Counted from the stretch's first letter, positions 1 through 7,943 are shown. The stretch: DNA of 64,000 nucleotides from Phytohabitans suffuscus (GCF_011764565.1 NZ_AP022871.1:2294001-2358000); one strand, 5' to 3'. Notes: generated by a model from the sequence alone, not told the origin. Made by a program: numbers and translations.

Positions 1-1003
1 TCCGCCCGATGTATCCGTGGTGGTCGGCGCCGAGCAGCATCATCAGGCGCTCGAAGCCGCGCTCGCGCTTGTCCAGGTAGTACGCGCAGTCGGCGGCGAA
101 GTAGGTCCACTCCCCGTCCGACTTGCGCAGCACCCGGTCCTTGTCGTCGCCGAAGTCGGTGGTGCGCAGCCAGATCGCGCCGGCCGCGTCGTACACGTGG
201 CCCTGCTCGCGCAGCCGGGCCAGCGCGGTCTCCAACTCGCCCCGCGAGTGCAGGTCGGACTCGCGGAAGAACAGGTCGAACGGCACCCCGAAGTCGGCCA
301 GCGAGGTGCGGATCTCGCGCAGCATCCGCGCCACGCCCTCGTCCCGGAACGTCGCCTCGCCGGCGTCCGGGTGGTCCTTCTTGATCGCGTCGGCGATCTG
401 CTTGATGTACTCCCCCGCGTACCCGTCCTCGGGCACCGGCCGCCCGCCGGCGGCTGCCTCCAGCGAGCGGGCGAAGCGGTCGATCTGGGCGCCGGCGTCG
501 TTCACGTAGTACTCGGTGCCGACGTCGGCACCGGACGCGCGGAGCAGTCGGGCCAGCGCGTCGCCGAGCGCGGCCCAGCGGGCACCGCCGATGTGCACCG
601 GGCCGGTCGGGTTGGCCGAGACGAACTCGAGGTTGATCCGCTGGCCGGCGAGGCGGTCGCTGTGCCCGTACTCCCGGCCGGTCTGGACCACGACGCGGGC
701 GAGCTGGCCCGCGGAGGCCGTGTCGAGCCGGATGTTGAGGAAGCCCGGACCGGCGATCTCGACCGACTTGACCCCCGGTGTCCGGCCCAGGTGGTCGGCG
801 ATGCCGGCGGCCAGGTCACGGGGCTGAGCCCTCACTTTTTTCGCCAGCTGGAGCGCGATCGTCGATGCGTAGTCGCCATGCTCAGGGTTGCGCGGGCGCT
901 CGACCGTGGTCGATGCTGGCAGGGCGGCAGGATCGAGCCCGCGCTCGGAAAAGAGCGCGCGGGCAGCGGCGAGGACAGCCTCAGCGAGCTTGGCGGGAGT
1001 CAC
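1..1003 (-). CDS. argS: Arginyl-tRNA synthetase, N-terminal part (cut by window edge)
   Basis: Class I aminoacyl-tRNA synthetase that charges tRNA-Arg with arginine in the cytoplasm. Reading the minus strand from the GTG at 1003 gives about 334 residues without a stop up to the window edge. The first ~100 residues form the Arg-tRNA synthetase N-terminal domain. A class I signature follows at about residue 138 in the form SANPTGPVHIGG, the HIGG variant of HIGH. The motif LGADHHGYIGR lies at the cut edge. The family is usually 550-590 residues, so the C-terminal half lies outside the window. Its tRNA substrate gene lies 3 kb away. I see no frameshift. The identification is secure; the GTG start is chosen because it opens the usual N-terminal helix. 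Confidence 0.95.
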   Translation of the reverse strand, partial: MTPAKLAEAVLAAARALFSERGLDPAALPASTTVERPRNPEHGDYASTIALQLAKKVRAQPRDLAAGIADHLGRTPGVKSVEIAGPGFLNIRLDTASAGQLARVVVQTGREYGHSDRLAGQRINLEFVSANPTGPVHIGGARWAALGDALARLLRASGADVGTEYYVNDAGAQIDRFARSLEAAAGGRPVPEDGYAGEYIKQIADAIKKDHPDAGEATFRDEGVARMLREIRTSLADFGVPFDLFFRESDLHSRGELETALARLREQGHVYDAAGAIWLRTTDFGDDKDRVLRKSDGEWTYFAADCAYYLDKRERGFERLMMLLGADHHGYIGR

Positions 1004-1100
1004 CGAGCAATGCTAGCGGGGTACAGTGGGTGCCTCGGCGGCGACCCTGTGCCCGTGCTCGATCCGCCACCCCCGTGACCGACCGACCAGACGAGGCACC

Positions 1101-1940
1101 ATGAGCGTGAGTACCCCGGCCGGCGACCAGCGCCGTCCGTCCGTGGTCAGTACCGGCAAGAAGGCGCCGGCTGGCTCTGCCAAGTCGTCCACCGCCGCCA
1201 AGTCGACCTCGGCCGCCGCCCGCAAGGGCACCAGCTCAGGCGGTAAGGGCGGCGGCGCGGGCAAGGGCGGCGGCGGCAAGGGCCCCCGCAAGCCGATCAC
1301 GCCGGTCAAGGTGAGCCAGGGCCGCAACTGGGGCCCGATCGGCCTCTTCGTCGCGGTCGGCGTGCTGGCCGTCGCCATCGTCGGTTATGGGGCATATGCG
1401 GCGTTCCAGGGCTCCCGGTCGTGGGAGGACCGCGCGGCCGACATCGACGGCATCGTCAACTACCGCGAAGAGGACCCCTCGCTGACCCAGGGGGGCCAGC
1501 ACGTGGCGGGCAAGGTGGAGTACACGGTCAACCCGCCGGTCGGCGGCCAGCACAACAACGACTGGCAAAACTGCATGGGTGACGTCTACGACGCCCCGAT
1601 CGCCAGCGAGCACGCGGTGCACAGCCTGGAGCACGGCGCGGTCTGGATCACGTACCGGCCGGACCTGCCCCAGGACCAGGTCGACACGCTCGCCGCGAAG
1701 GTGCGCGGCACCGAAAAGCTGATGTTGAGCCCGTTCGAGGGCCTGGACAGCCCGATCTCCCTGCAGGCTTGGGGCTACCAGCTCAAGGTCGACAACGCCG
1801 GCGACAGCCGCATCGACGCCTTCATCAAGGCGCTGCGGGTCAACGCCTCGGTCGAGGGCCCGACCGCGCTCTGCGCCCAGGGCATCACCGCCACCGGCAC
1901 CGAGCCGCGTAACCTGCAGCCCGCGCAGCAGGGCGGCTGA
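1101..1940 (+). CDS. DUF3105 domain membrane protein
   Basis: 279-residue protein of unknown function. A Lys/Ala/Gly/Ser-rich cytoplasmic tail (residues 1-75) is followed by one membrane segment (about 78-101) and an extracytoplasmic DUF3105 domain (about 130-270). The domain carries the family's conserved core, seen here as ASEHAVHSLEHGAVWITY with the paired His-Glu-His residues. The ATG at 1101 is preceded by GAGG at a suitable distance, and a more upstream in-frame start would overlap the divergent argS promoter region. Only 7 bp separate its stop from the next gene's probable start, so it probably forms an operon with the DUF305 gene. In this family a metal-related or surface role is often guessed but not shown. 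Confidence 0.85.
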   Translation: MSVSTPAGDQRRPSVVSTGKKAPAGSAKSSTAAKSTSAAARKGTSSGGKGGGAGKGGGGKGPRKPITPVKVSQGRNWGPIGLFVAVGVLAVAIVGYGAYAAFQGSRSWEDRAADIDGIVNYREEDPSLTQGGQHVAGKVEYTVNPPVGGQHNNDWQNCMGDVYDAPIASEHAVHSLEHGAVWITYRPDLPQDQVDTLAAKVRGTEKLMLSPFEGLDSPISLQAWGYQLKVDNAGDSRIDAFIKALRVNASVEGPTALCAQGITATGTEPRNLQPAQQGG

Positions 1941-1947
1941 GCCAGTG

Positions 1948-2609
1948 GTGGCCACCGCCACTTCCCCCGACGAAACGACCGCATCGTCGCCCGACGGCCC
2001 ACGCGGGCCGCCGGGCGGCGCTGGGGCACGGTCGCGCTGGCGCTCGCGATCCTGGTGGGCCTCCTGCTCGGATACGGCGCGGGCTGGCTGACGCCCACGC
2101 TCACCCGTCCGGGCGACAGCTCGGCCGAGGCGGGTTTCGCCCGCGACATGACCACGCACCACACGCAGGCCGTGCAGATGGCGCTGGTCGCGTTCAAGTA
2201 CGGGCAGGACGACGCGGTCACCCGGCTGGGCGTCGACATCGCCACGGGCCAGCAGGGCGAGATCGGCATCATGCAGACCTGGCTCCGCCAGTGGCAGCTC
2301 GACCCGACCCGCACGGGCCCCGCGATGGCCTGGATGCCGGACGGCGACCAGTTCATGCGCGAGGGCGGCCTGATGCCCGGCATGGCCACCAAGGAGGAGA
2401 TGGACAAGCTGGAGGCCGCCCGCGGCCACGAGCTGGACCTCCTCTTCCTCAACATGATGATCAAGCACCACCTGGGCGGCATCCACATGGTCGACGCGGT
2501 CCTCGACCAGTCCGGCAACCCCCAGGTCACCGAGGCCGCCCAGCGCATGAAGAACACCCAGCAGGGCGAGATCGACAACATGCGGAGCATTCTCGATCGC
2601 ATTCAGTAG
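1948..2609 (+). CDS. DUF305 family protein (N-terminus frameshifted)
   Basis: DUF305 proteins are membrane-anchored four-helix, ferritin-like proteins with His/Met-rich helices, often linked to copper handling. Residues downstream of 2055 carry both signature helices, DMTTHHTQAVQM and NMMIKHHLGGIHM, followed by a QQGEIDNM tail. A hydrophobic anchor (TVALALAILVGLLLGYGAG) precedes them. No good in-frame start exists upstream of this anchor. The GTG at 1948 opens a plausible Thr/Ser/Pro-rich N-terminus in another frame. The two frames join smoothly if one base is missing between about 1965 and 2015 (C runs are present there). I therefore give the full span; the uninterrupted frame alone begins at GTG 2055. 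A weak hairpin follows the stop. Confidence 0.8.
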
Positions 2610-2868
2610 TTTTCTGACTACTCAGCGCCACCTGACCCTTTCGTCCTCGTTGTCCGGACGTGGGGGTTGTCGTAGCTGCACACTCATCTCGCCGCCGGCC
2701 CGGCGCCAACGCGCCGGACCTGCTCTTCTCCCACCCCGCTGATCCCCAGCCACAGACGTCGACCCAGGCCACCCCCGGCCTTCCGGTGGCCTTCCGCGCC
2801 CCCGTTCTCCCGGCCGCGCTCGCCTTGCCAGCCGCGCCCACCCTGCCGGCCGTGCCTGTCCCCCAGCC
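2610..2868. other. GC-rich stretch with no supported gene
   Basis: After the DUF305 stop there is a small imperfect hairpin (AGTAG...CTACT, about 2606-2624), then GC-rich sequence. It is open in several frames on both strands because stops are rare, but it shows no recognisable protein signature. It leads into the low-complexity tract and the IS630-like gene. Confidence 0.5.
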
Positions 2869-4017
2869 GTGCCCGCTCTCCCACCGGTGCCCACCCTGCC
2901 AGCTGCGCCCGCCCTGCCTGTTCTCCCAGCCGTGCCCGCGCGCACCGCCGCCGCCCGGGCGGTGGCGCCACGACGGGCTCTCCCGACGTCCGCCGTCCCG
3001 GCGACGGCGCGCGGTCCCGCTCCTATCGCTCTGCCGGCTGCTTCTGGTTTTGTCGCTGCCTCTGGTCTTGGCTCTGCTTCTGGTCCTGGTGCTTCTGGTC
3101 TTGGCTCGGCCTCTGGTCTTGGCTCTGCCGCTGGTGGTCGTGCCCTTCGTGGCTCTGGCGGCTCTGGCTCTGGTGGCTCTGCCGCTGGTGGCCGTGTGCT
3201 TCGTGGCGCTGGCCCTGCCTCTGCCTCTGATGGCCGTGCCCTTCGTGGCTCTGCTGGCTCTGGTGGTCTTGCCCCCGACTCTCGTGGCGGTGCCGCTGTT
3301 GGCCGGATCCCCGGCGCCACCTCGCCCGCCGCGGCTCCCGCCGCCCGGCCGACCTTCCCGCGGAGCCCTCTGAACGACGCCCGCCGCCAAGCCGCCAGTT
3401 GGTGCCGCCGCCACCGCAAGGGCGGCGACGGCACGGTAGCCACCCGCCGCCACCACGGCGCCCTGACCCGCGCTCAGGAACTAGCCTTGATCGAAGCCAT
3501 GCGTGACCGCTTCCCGGACCAGCTCGACCTGCCCGGTCCCCTGTGGAGCCGGCAGACCGTGGCCACCCTGGCCGAACGCCTCCACGACTCCCCCATGAGC
3601 CCGGCCGCCGCAGCCCGCTACCTGCGCGCCTGGGGCCTGACCACCCGCGAACCGCTGGACCGCGCCTGCCCCCTGTGCGCGGCCCAGGTCGTCCGCTGGC
3701 AGGCCGAGGTCTACCCCACCATCAGCCACACCGCACAGAAGCAGCGCGCCGAGCTGTGCTGGCTCGGCAAATCCCGCCTCCACGGCGTGGCCTCGACCAC
3801 GGAGGTCGTATCGGCCGTCTCCGCCAGAGGCTGGATCCGCTTCATGTTCACCACCTCGCCCGACCTCCCCCGCGCCTTCCTGTCCCGCCTCCTGCCACCA
3901 TCCGGCCGCCCGGCGCACGTAGTGGTGGACGGCTCCTGGTCGCACCCAGAGTGGCCCCGCCGCGCCCCGGACGGCGTGATACTGCACGCACTGCCATGCT
4001 GCGAGCGCGTTCGCTGA
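2869..4017 (+). CDS. IS630-type transposase-derived protein lacking catalytic residues
   Basis: Residues from about 168 onward (nt 3370-4017) follow the plan of an IS630/Tc1-mariner transposase. A helix-turn-helix region ends in a winged segment (LWSRQTVATLAERL, then AAARYLRAWGL), and then comes the start of the DDE fold. The usual first-Asp motif WGDE is replaced by WLGK (in CWLGKSRLHGV). A strand equivalent to LIVDGHPVH survives as HVVVDGSWSH. The protein stops just after, before the final acidic residue. It therefore cannot be an active transposase. The first ~165 residues are the low-complexity tract, so the true start is uncertain; the GTG at 2869 is simply the most upstream start. It could be a remnant or a domesticated DNA-binding protein. 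Confidence 0.6.
   Translation: MPALPPVPTLPAAPALPVLPAVPARTAAARAVAPRRALPTSAVPATARGPAPIALPAASGFVAASGLGSASGPGASGLGSASGLGSAAGGRALRGSGGSGSGGSAAGGRVLRGAGPASASDGRALRGSAGSGGLAPDSRGGAAVGRIPGATSPAAAPAARPTFPRSPLNDARRQAASWCRRHRKGGDGTVATRRHHGALTRAQELALIEAMRDRFPDQLDLPGPLWSRQTVATLAERLHDSPMSPAAAARYLRAWGLTTREPLDRACPLCAAQVVRWQAEVYPTISHTAQKQRAELCWLGKSRLHGVASTTEVVSAVSARGWIRFMFTTSPDLPRAFLSRLLPPSGRPAHVVVDGSWSHPEWPRRAPDGVILHALPCCERVR
3030..3300. repeat. Low-complexity tract of degenerate 6/12-base units
   Basis: The tract is built from degenerate units such as TCTGGTCTTGGC and CGTGGCTCTGG. It is open in at least three frames: Ser-Gly-Leu-Gly-Ser-Ala repeats or Leu/Val-rich repeats on the plus strand, and Arg-Pro-Glu-Ala repeats on the minus strand. 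The plus-strand Ser/Gly frame runs directly into the IS630-like domain at about 3370. In that frame many codons end in T, unlike neighbouring genes, so expansion by slippage is likely. I cannot decide which frame, if any, is translated. Confidence 0.7.
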
Positions 4018-4077
4018 GCGCCGCGGTGTCGGTTCGGCCCGCGCGGGACGGGCCTGCTACTCTTCGTGGGTCGCTGA

Positions 4078-4148
4078 GCCCCGTAGCTCAGGGGATAGAG
4101 CACCGCCCTCCGGAGGCGGGAGCGCAGGTTCGAATCCTGCCGGGGGCA
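4078..4148 (+). tRNA. tRNA-Arg (anticodon CCG)
   Basis: The cloverleaf is readable. The D arm is GCTCAGGGGATAGAGC, the anticodon stem CCGCC/GGCGG encloses a loop with CCG, and the T arm is GCAGG-TTCGAAT-CCTGC. The 3' acceptor strand is CGGGGGC plus discriminator A, and CCA is not encoded. The anticodon reads CGG arginine codons. The 5' acceptor strand should be seven bases (GCCCCCG) but only six are present (GCCCCG, 4078-4083). One C is therefore missing from the run at 4079-4082, probably an assembly error because the rest is perfect. The 3' half also serves as the attachment site of the adjoining island. Confidence 0.93.
4105..4148 (+). repeat. Left attachment repeat (3' half of tRNA-Arg)
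   Basis: The anticodon-arm-to-3'-end part of tRNA-Arg is repeated at 14055-14095 and, over 24 bases, at 11716-11739. Integrases of actinomycete integrative elements commonly use tRNA 3' ends and restore the tRNA on integration, so this is the copy that kept tRNA function. Confidence 0.75.
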
Positions 4149-4225
4149 CGTCACAGAACTGCAACAACGCGTGGTCATCGACCGACATCTGACCGTTGAG
4201 GATCAGTTCTCGTTCGGATCGTGAT

Positions 4226-4261
4226 GAACGGCTCCTCGCCCAGAACGGCGGGGAGCCGTTC
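4226..4261. terminator. Stem-loop downstream of tRNA-Arg
   Basis: A perfect 10-bp inverted repeat (GAACGGCTCC at 4226-4235, GGAGCCGTTC at 4252-4261) with a 16-base loop. It lies between tRNA-Arg and the convergent minus-strand gene ending at 4269, so it could end transcription from both sides. No T-tract follows, which is common in high-GC actinomycetes. Confidence 0.6.
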
Positions 4262-4268
4262 GCTCGTC

Positions 4269-4736
4269 TCATGGCCCCGGCGTCAGATGACGCCCCCAGG
4301 TGGCCCATGAGATAACCCAGTCGCGTTCGCGCTGCCGAGGCGGTTCGCCTCGCAGTACCGCGCCCACGGCGTCGGCGGCTTCGCGGTCGTTTTGGCGGGC
4401 GTACCGGTCGTACATGGCCTGGCATTCGACGTAGATGACGCCGTTGATCGAGTAGGTCCGGACGGGGTGATCGGTGCGCCTCCGGATCGCGGCGCGGACG
4501 GCTTTGCGCAGCGCGTCTTGCTGGTCACCGGGTACGTGGTGGATCTCGACGTAGCCTCGTCGGTCCATGACCACGTCGGTAGCGAGTTGGGCGACGAGCG
4601 CGAGCCGGTCGTCGGGTTCGGGCTTCGGGAAATGGCGGTCGATCAAGGTAAGGCAGCGCCGGCAGGTTGGGACGTACGCTACGTCACCGTACCGGCCAAC
4701 TGCGCCGCCGTCGCCTCCTACCATGACAGCCCACAC
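4269..4736 (-). CDS. Hypothetical protein of the island, 155 aa
   Basis: No family recognised. An N-terminal CRRC motif (about residues 25-30) could bind a metal. A charged middle follows (LALVAQLATDVVMDRRGYVEI), then a C-terminal half rich in Arg and aromatic residues (INGVIYVECQAMYDRY). The start is uncertain: the GTG at 4736 or the ATG at 4724. Its 5' end lies about 20 bp downstream of the 3' end of the group II intron on the same strand. The intron may therefore have inserted just upstream of, or inside, the original leader of this gene. Codon use is ordinary for the window, which supports it being a real gene. Confidence 0.6.
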   Translation of the reverse strand: MWAVMVGGDGGAVGRYGDVAYVPTCRRCLTLIDRHFPKPEPDDRLALVAQLATDVVMDRRGYVEIHHVPGDQQDALRKAVRAAIRRRTDHPVRTYSINGVIYVECQAMYDRYARQNDREAADAVGAVLRGEPPRQRERDWVISWATWGRHLTPGP

Positions 4737-4788
4737 CCGTCCGCAGAGTGCCGGGTAGCCCGGGGAATCTCACCCCCGGGCTCCCACA

Positions 4789-4822
4789 GATCCGGACGTA
4801 AACCTCTCGATTTATCCGGCTC
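4789..4822 (-). ncRNA. Group II intron domain V
   Basis: A 34-base catalytic hairpin on the minus strand, beginning GAGCCGGATAAATCGAGAGG. It has the catalytic AGC triad near its 5' end, a GNRA-type GAGA tetraloop and the two-base bulge preceding the closing CCGGATC strand. This is the most conserved RNA element of group II introns and fixes the identity and orientation of the element. Confidence 0.88.
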
Positions 4823-4836
4823 GTGCCGCTCAGGTG

Positions 4837-6081
4837 TCAGGTCGTGTACCGCAGCGTCCAGTGCGCGAACAGGCCGGGTTGCCGTTTCCGGATCCCTTGT
4901 AACCATGCCCGTGCTCGGGCTTCGCTGTGTTTGAGTCGTTTGTACTTCCACCTCGCCCAGCGCATCAGATGGCGATCGACGCGCTTGCCGATCGAGGTCA
5001 CCGCGCTCGGGTAGAACGTGGTGAAGTAGTTCAACCAGCCGCGTAGGGCCGGGTTGACCTCTTCCGCGAGGTCGGCCAGGTTGTCGGTCGTGCGTCGATG
5101 CAGCCGCCAGGATGCGACCTTGCGGCTCATGTCGGCCAGCTTCTCCGGGGCCACGGCGGGCAGGAACCCTGTGCGGCGTCTACCTTTCACGAAGGTTTCC
5201 CGGGGACGGAACGCGTACCCGCAGAACGTGAACGTCACCTGGTCATAGTCCAGGCGGCGCCGGTCGTCCTTGCAGTAGACGATCCGCGTCTTGTCGGGAT
5301 GCAGCAGCAGCCCGATATCAGCGAACCGGCGACCGATCGCCTCCCGCACCTGGTGCGCTTGACGCTCGGTCACGCAGTGGACCACCACATCGTCCGCGAA
5401 CCGCTCGAACCGCAGGGCAGGGAACTCCCGGACCATCCACAGGTCGAAGCCGTAGTGCAGGAAGATGTTAGCGATCAACGGAGAAATCGGACCGCCCTGC
5501 GGGGTTCCTTTCGTCCGGTGGGCCAGGCTCCGGTCGGGCATCCGCATCGGTGCTTGCAGCCAGCGCCGCACATACAGCATGACCCACGGTTGGGTCGCGT
5601 GCCGCTCGACCGCCTTGCACATCAGCTCCCACGGCACGGAGTCAAAGAAGGCCTTGACATCCAGATCGACGACCCAGTCCTTCTCGAAACACCGTTGCCG
5701 GCAAACCCGTACCGCGTCCGCCGGGGACCGGCCGGGACGGTAGCCGTAAGAGTCTTTGTGGAACACCTTCTCCACATGCGGCTCCAGCAGCAACACCACC
5801 GCGGTCTGCGCCACCCGATCGATCACGTTGGGAATGCCCAAAATCCTGGTCCCGCCTTTCTTCGGGATCTCCACCGCGCGGACCGGACCGGGAAAATAGC
5901 TACCCGACGACATACGATTCCACAGCCGATACAGGTTGTCAGCCAACCTCGTCTCGAACTGCTCGATCGTCACCCCGTCGGCCCCGGCCGCTCCCCCGTT
6001 ACCTTTCACCTTCAACCACGCAGCCCAGATCAGCTGCTTGGGGATATCAAACGACTTGCCTTGCACCCCTGGCTGACTCAC
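4837..6081 (-). CDS. ltrA: Group II intron-encoded reverse transcriptase/maturase
   Basis: 414-residue LtrA-type protein that helps the intron fold and splice and copies it into new sites. Reverse-transcriptase blocks are in order: an N-terminal RT0-like region (GAAGADGVTIEQF), RT2 (GTRILGIPNVIDRVAQ), RT3 (YGYRPGRS), RT4 (WVVDLDVKAFFDSV), RT5 with catalytic FADDVVVHC (FADD in place of YADD), and RT6-7. The C-terminal maturase X domain is seen as GWLNYFTTFYPSA with an Arg/Lys-rich RWARWKYKRLK helix. No HNH endonuclease domain follows, so retrohoming probably uses replication forks. The ATG at 6081 and full family length suggest the protein is intact. Confidence 0.93.
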   Translation of the reverse strand: MSQPGVQGKSFDIPKQLIWAAWLKVKGNGGAAGADGVTIEQFETRLADNLYRLWNRMSSGSYFPGPVRAVEIPKKGGTRILGIPNVIDRVAQTAVVLLLEPHVEKVFHKDSYGYRPGRSPADAVRVCRQRCFEKDWVVDLDVKAFFDSVPWELMCKAVERHATQPWVMLYVRRWLQAPMRMPDRSLAHRTKGTPQGGPISPLIANIFLHYGFDLWMVREFPALRFERFADDVVVHCVTERQAHQVREAIGRRFADIGLLLHPDKTRIVYCKDDRRRLDYDQVTFTFCGYAFRPRETFVKGRRRTGFLPAVAPEKLADMSRKVASWRLHRRTTDNLADLAEEVNPALRGWLNYFTTFYPSAVTSIGKRVDRHLMRWARWKYKRLKHSEARARAWLQGIRKRQPGLFAHWTLRYTT

Positions 6082-6719
6082 ACGGTTCCTCCCTCACGGT
6101 TGACCGCGTACGCCAGCCTGAACGACCCCGCCCCTTGGCTCCCCGACCCACTGCGATACGCAGGCGGTTCACAGCTACTACGGGCGAGTCCGCCAGCGCG
6201 CCACGCCTCGGTACTCTGCTCCTCACGGATTCCGCCGCTTGGAGTCCTCCCTCTCGCCACCGGCAGGCCGGCGGAGGGTATCGAGCGCGCCTTCATACGT
6301 TCCGTACAAGAGCCTGGACCGGGCTCATGCTGCCTATATGCCGGACACCACCTGGGCGGTAAGCGGCTATCCCCCAGACTCATCCCGAGACAAGACTCCG
6401 GCCTCGGTTTTGATGTCGTCTCACACGGTTTCGACACGTCAACGACAGAGAACTCAACGTTCATCGCTCATCTTCCCGGTCCATACCTGACGCGATCACA
6501 GTCGCGCCTTTTCCAACGACGCTCAGGACGACGGTCTTCAGCCAACGCCCCTCGTGGTGGTTTGGAACCTGCTTCCGCAAGCCGGTCCCGGAGGGCCAAC
6601 AAACCTCCATCTCCTGTACAGCACCGTGGTCCACAGAGGACGCCATCAGCAACTCTCTCCTCGCTTCCCACGTTCGTATTCACAAGAGCCATTCCGTGCA
6701 AGGTCTTGGCTACTGACTG

Positions 6720-7541
6720 TCATGTGGTGCGGGCATGGTCGGTGTGGAGGATGACGAGCGCCGCGGCGACGATCTTCCCGATGCGCCAGGGATCGAGGCT
6801 GACGTTGCGGAGCGCTTTGAACGTCATCTTCAGCAGCGAGTTGCCGCGTTCGCCGATCGCCCGAACGCTGTTATGGGCCTTGTTGAGCTGCTGCTGGATG
6901 AGAGTGAGCAGGCCACCTTTGGGCTTCTTGAACGCCACGGTGATCGTGTCGGACTCGCCCTCGTAGCCCAGATCACCCAGCGCGCGCAGGTCATCGGCGG
7001 CGTCGACGAGGGCGGGGAGTACTTGGGTGTCGGCACGCACCGCGGTGGTGTCGTGCTCGCGGCCAGGCCGCACGTCGGAGGTCCAGATCGGCCAGCCGTC
7101 GGGGACGGTGATCACCTGGACGTTGCCGCCGTGGTTGTCGTGCTTGCCGGACCACCACAAGTCCACACCTGGTGTCGGTCCGGGGATGCGGCAGCGGTCG
7201 GTCTCGACCAGCATCCCGTCGATGCTCACATGGCTGTAGCCGGCCGCCTTCGCCGCCAGCAGCGCACCGTGCAGGCCGGGCGCCTTCGCGGCCAGCGCGT
7301 CGATGCCCTCGTGCAAGTAGTCATAGCCGGTCGACTTGCTGATCGCGTTGTCCCGGGCCAGTTGGCTCATCCGGGTACCGTCCAGAAACCAGCGCAGGAT
7401 CAATATCGCCTGCTCGTGGCAGGACAGCGAACGTGTGTCGGCGCGGGTACCACGCCGGAGGCGTTCGTCCGCCAGCAGCCCCGCCAGGAACTCCACCGTC
7501 TCCTCGCGTACCGGCAGCTCGGCGGTGTATGTGACACTCAT
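6720..7541 (-). CDS. IS5-family type transposase (DDE_Tnp_4 type)
   Basis: 273 residues from the ATG at 7541 (MSVTYTAELP). A longer reading to 7622 would run through a hairpin and is unlikely. An N-terminal helix-turn-helix (ARDNAISKSTGYDYLHEGI) is followed by a DDE catalytic domain. The first Asp lies in HVSIDGMLVETDRC, the second in VRPGREHDTTAV with LGDLGYEG, and the last acidic region near IGERGNSLLKMTFKAL. The reading frame is complete and uninterrupted. The group II intron begins immediately downstream. Terminal inverted repeats of the IS were not resolved. Confidence 0.85.
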   Translation of the reverse strand: MSVTYTAELPVREETVEFLAGLLADERLRRGTRADTRSLSCHEQAILILRWFLDGTRMSQLARDNAISKSTGYDYLHEGIDALAAKAPGLHGALLAAKAAGYSHVSIDGMLVETDRCRIPGPTPGVDLWWSGKHDNHGGNVQVITVPDGWPIWTSDVRPGREHDTTAVRADTQVLPALVDAADDLRALGDLGYEGESDTITVAFKKPKGGLLTLIQQQLNKAHNSVRAIGERGNSLLKMTFKALRNVSLDPWRIGKIVAAALVILHTDHARTT

Positions 7542-7545
7542 CGTC

Positions 7546-7607
7546 GACGCAGAACCCTTATGAAGTTGATCTGTGGAAGGACCACCTTCATACCGGGGTT
7601 CTGCGTC
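7546..7607. promoter_or_regulatory. Inverted repeat in the leader of the IS transposase
   Basis: GACGCAGAACCC (7546-7557) and GGGTTCTGCGTC (7596-7607) form a perfect 12-bp stem, with an additional TGAA/TTCA pairing inside. It lies directly upstream of the transposase start on its coding strand. Hairpins in this position can block translation from read-through transcripts of flanking genes, a known way of limiting transposition. This role is inference. Confidence 0.45.
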
Positions 7608-7660
7608 TTCTCGTTGCACCACAACGGATCCGGCGTGTCACCGCACCCATCCACAGCCAG

Positions 7661-7921
7661 CTACGCAGCGCAACCCACCGTTACGCGGAATGGCTCAGTG
7701 TCTTGTCGGACCATCGTCGTTCGCGCAAAAGCGGCGAGATCATAGTCGGCCGGCACACGGTCGTTGCCGTTGTCGAAGTAGAAGTCGGGTAGTGCTTCGC
7801 GGCCGGCAGCGGGTGCCGCGGTAGCGGTGAGGTGAACCGCGTTGCCGCCGCTGACGGTCGTAAGAAGCATCGCTGCGCCGTTGATTTCGATGGTGTTCGG
7901 TCCGTGCGCCATGGGCTCCAT
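7661..7921 (-). CDS. Hypothetical small protein, up to 86 aa
   Basis: No family recognised. The N-terminus (IEINGAAMLLTTVSGG) and middle (LPDFYFDNGNDRVPADYDLA) read as a small beta-rich protein. Two ATG starts are possible, at 7921 and 7912; the latter has GGAG five bases upstream and is preferred. It lies 22 bp downstream of the MGMT-like gene on the same strand, so the two are probably co-transcribed. Confidence 0.45.
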   Translation of the reverse strand: MEPMAHGPNTIEINGAAMLLTTVSGGNAVHLTATAAPAAGREALPDFYFDNGNDRVPADYDLAAFARTTMVRQDTEPFRVTVGCAA

Positions 7922-7943
7922 CCCGGCTAAATCGTTGACGCGG

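Larger units (their letters stand above)
4755..6719 (-). mobile_element. Group II intron with maturase gene
   Basis: This is a self-splicing retroelement on the minus strand. The maturase gene (6081 to 4837) is followed 14 bases later by a textbook 34-base domain V, then by a domain VI-like hairpin with a GGGGGTGAGATTCCCC loop region that ends near CTAC at about 4755. The ~600 bases between the maturase start and the IS5-type transposase stop at 6720 are non-coding and GC-structured, as expected for domains I-IV. I could not place the 5' splice site with confidence, so the right boundary is only an upper limit. Confidence 0.8.

Noticed and set aside
17..1078. A long plus-strand open frame of 353 codons
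   Set aside because: It is antisense to argS, whose protein motifs are unmistakable. Long antisense frames are common at this GC content.
2622..3373. A plus-strand integral membrane protein rich in Leu/Val
   Set aside because: Its hydrophobic runs come from the repeat units read in another frame. There is no loop or charge pattern of a real membrane protein.
2622..3443. Minus-strand frame rich in Arg-Pro-Glu-Ala repeats
   Set aside because: It mirrors the low-complexity tract and shows no domain or codon bias that would favour it over the plus-strand frame joined to the IS630-like domain.
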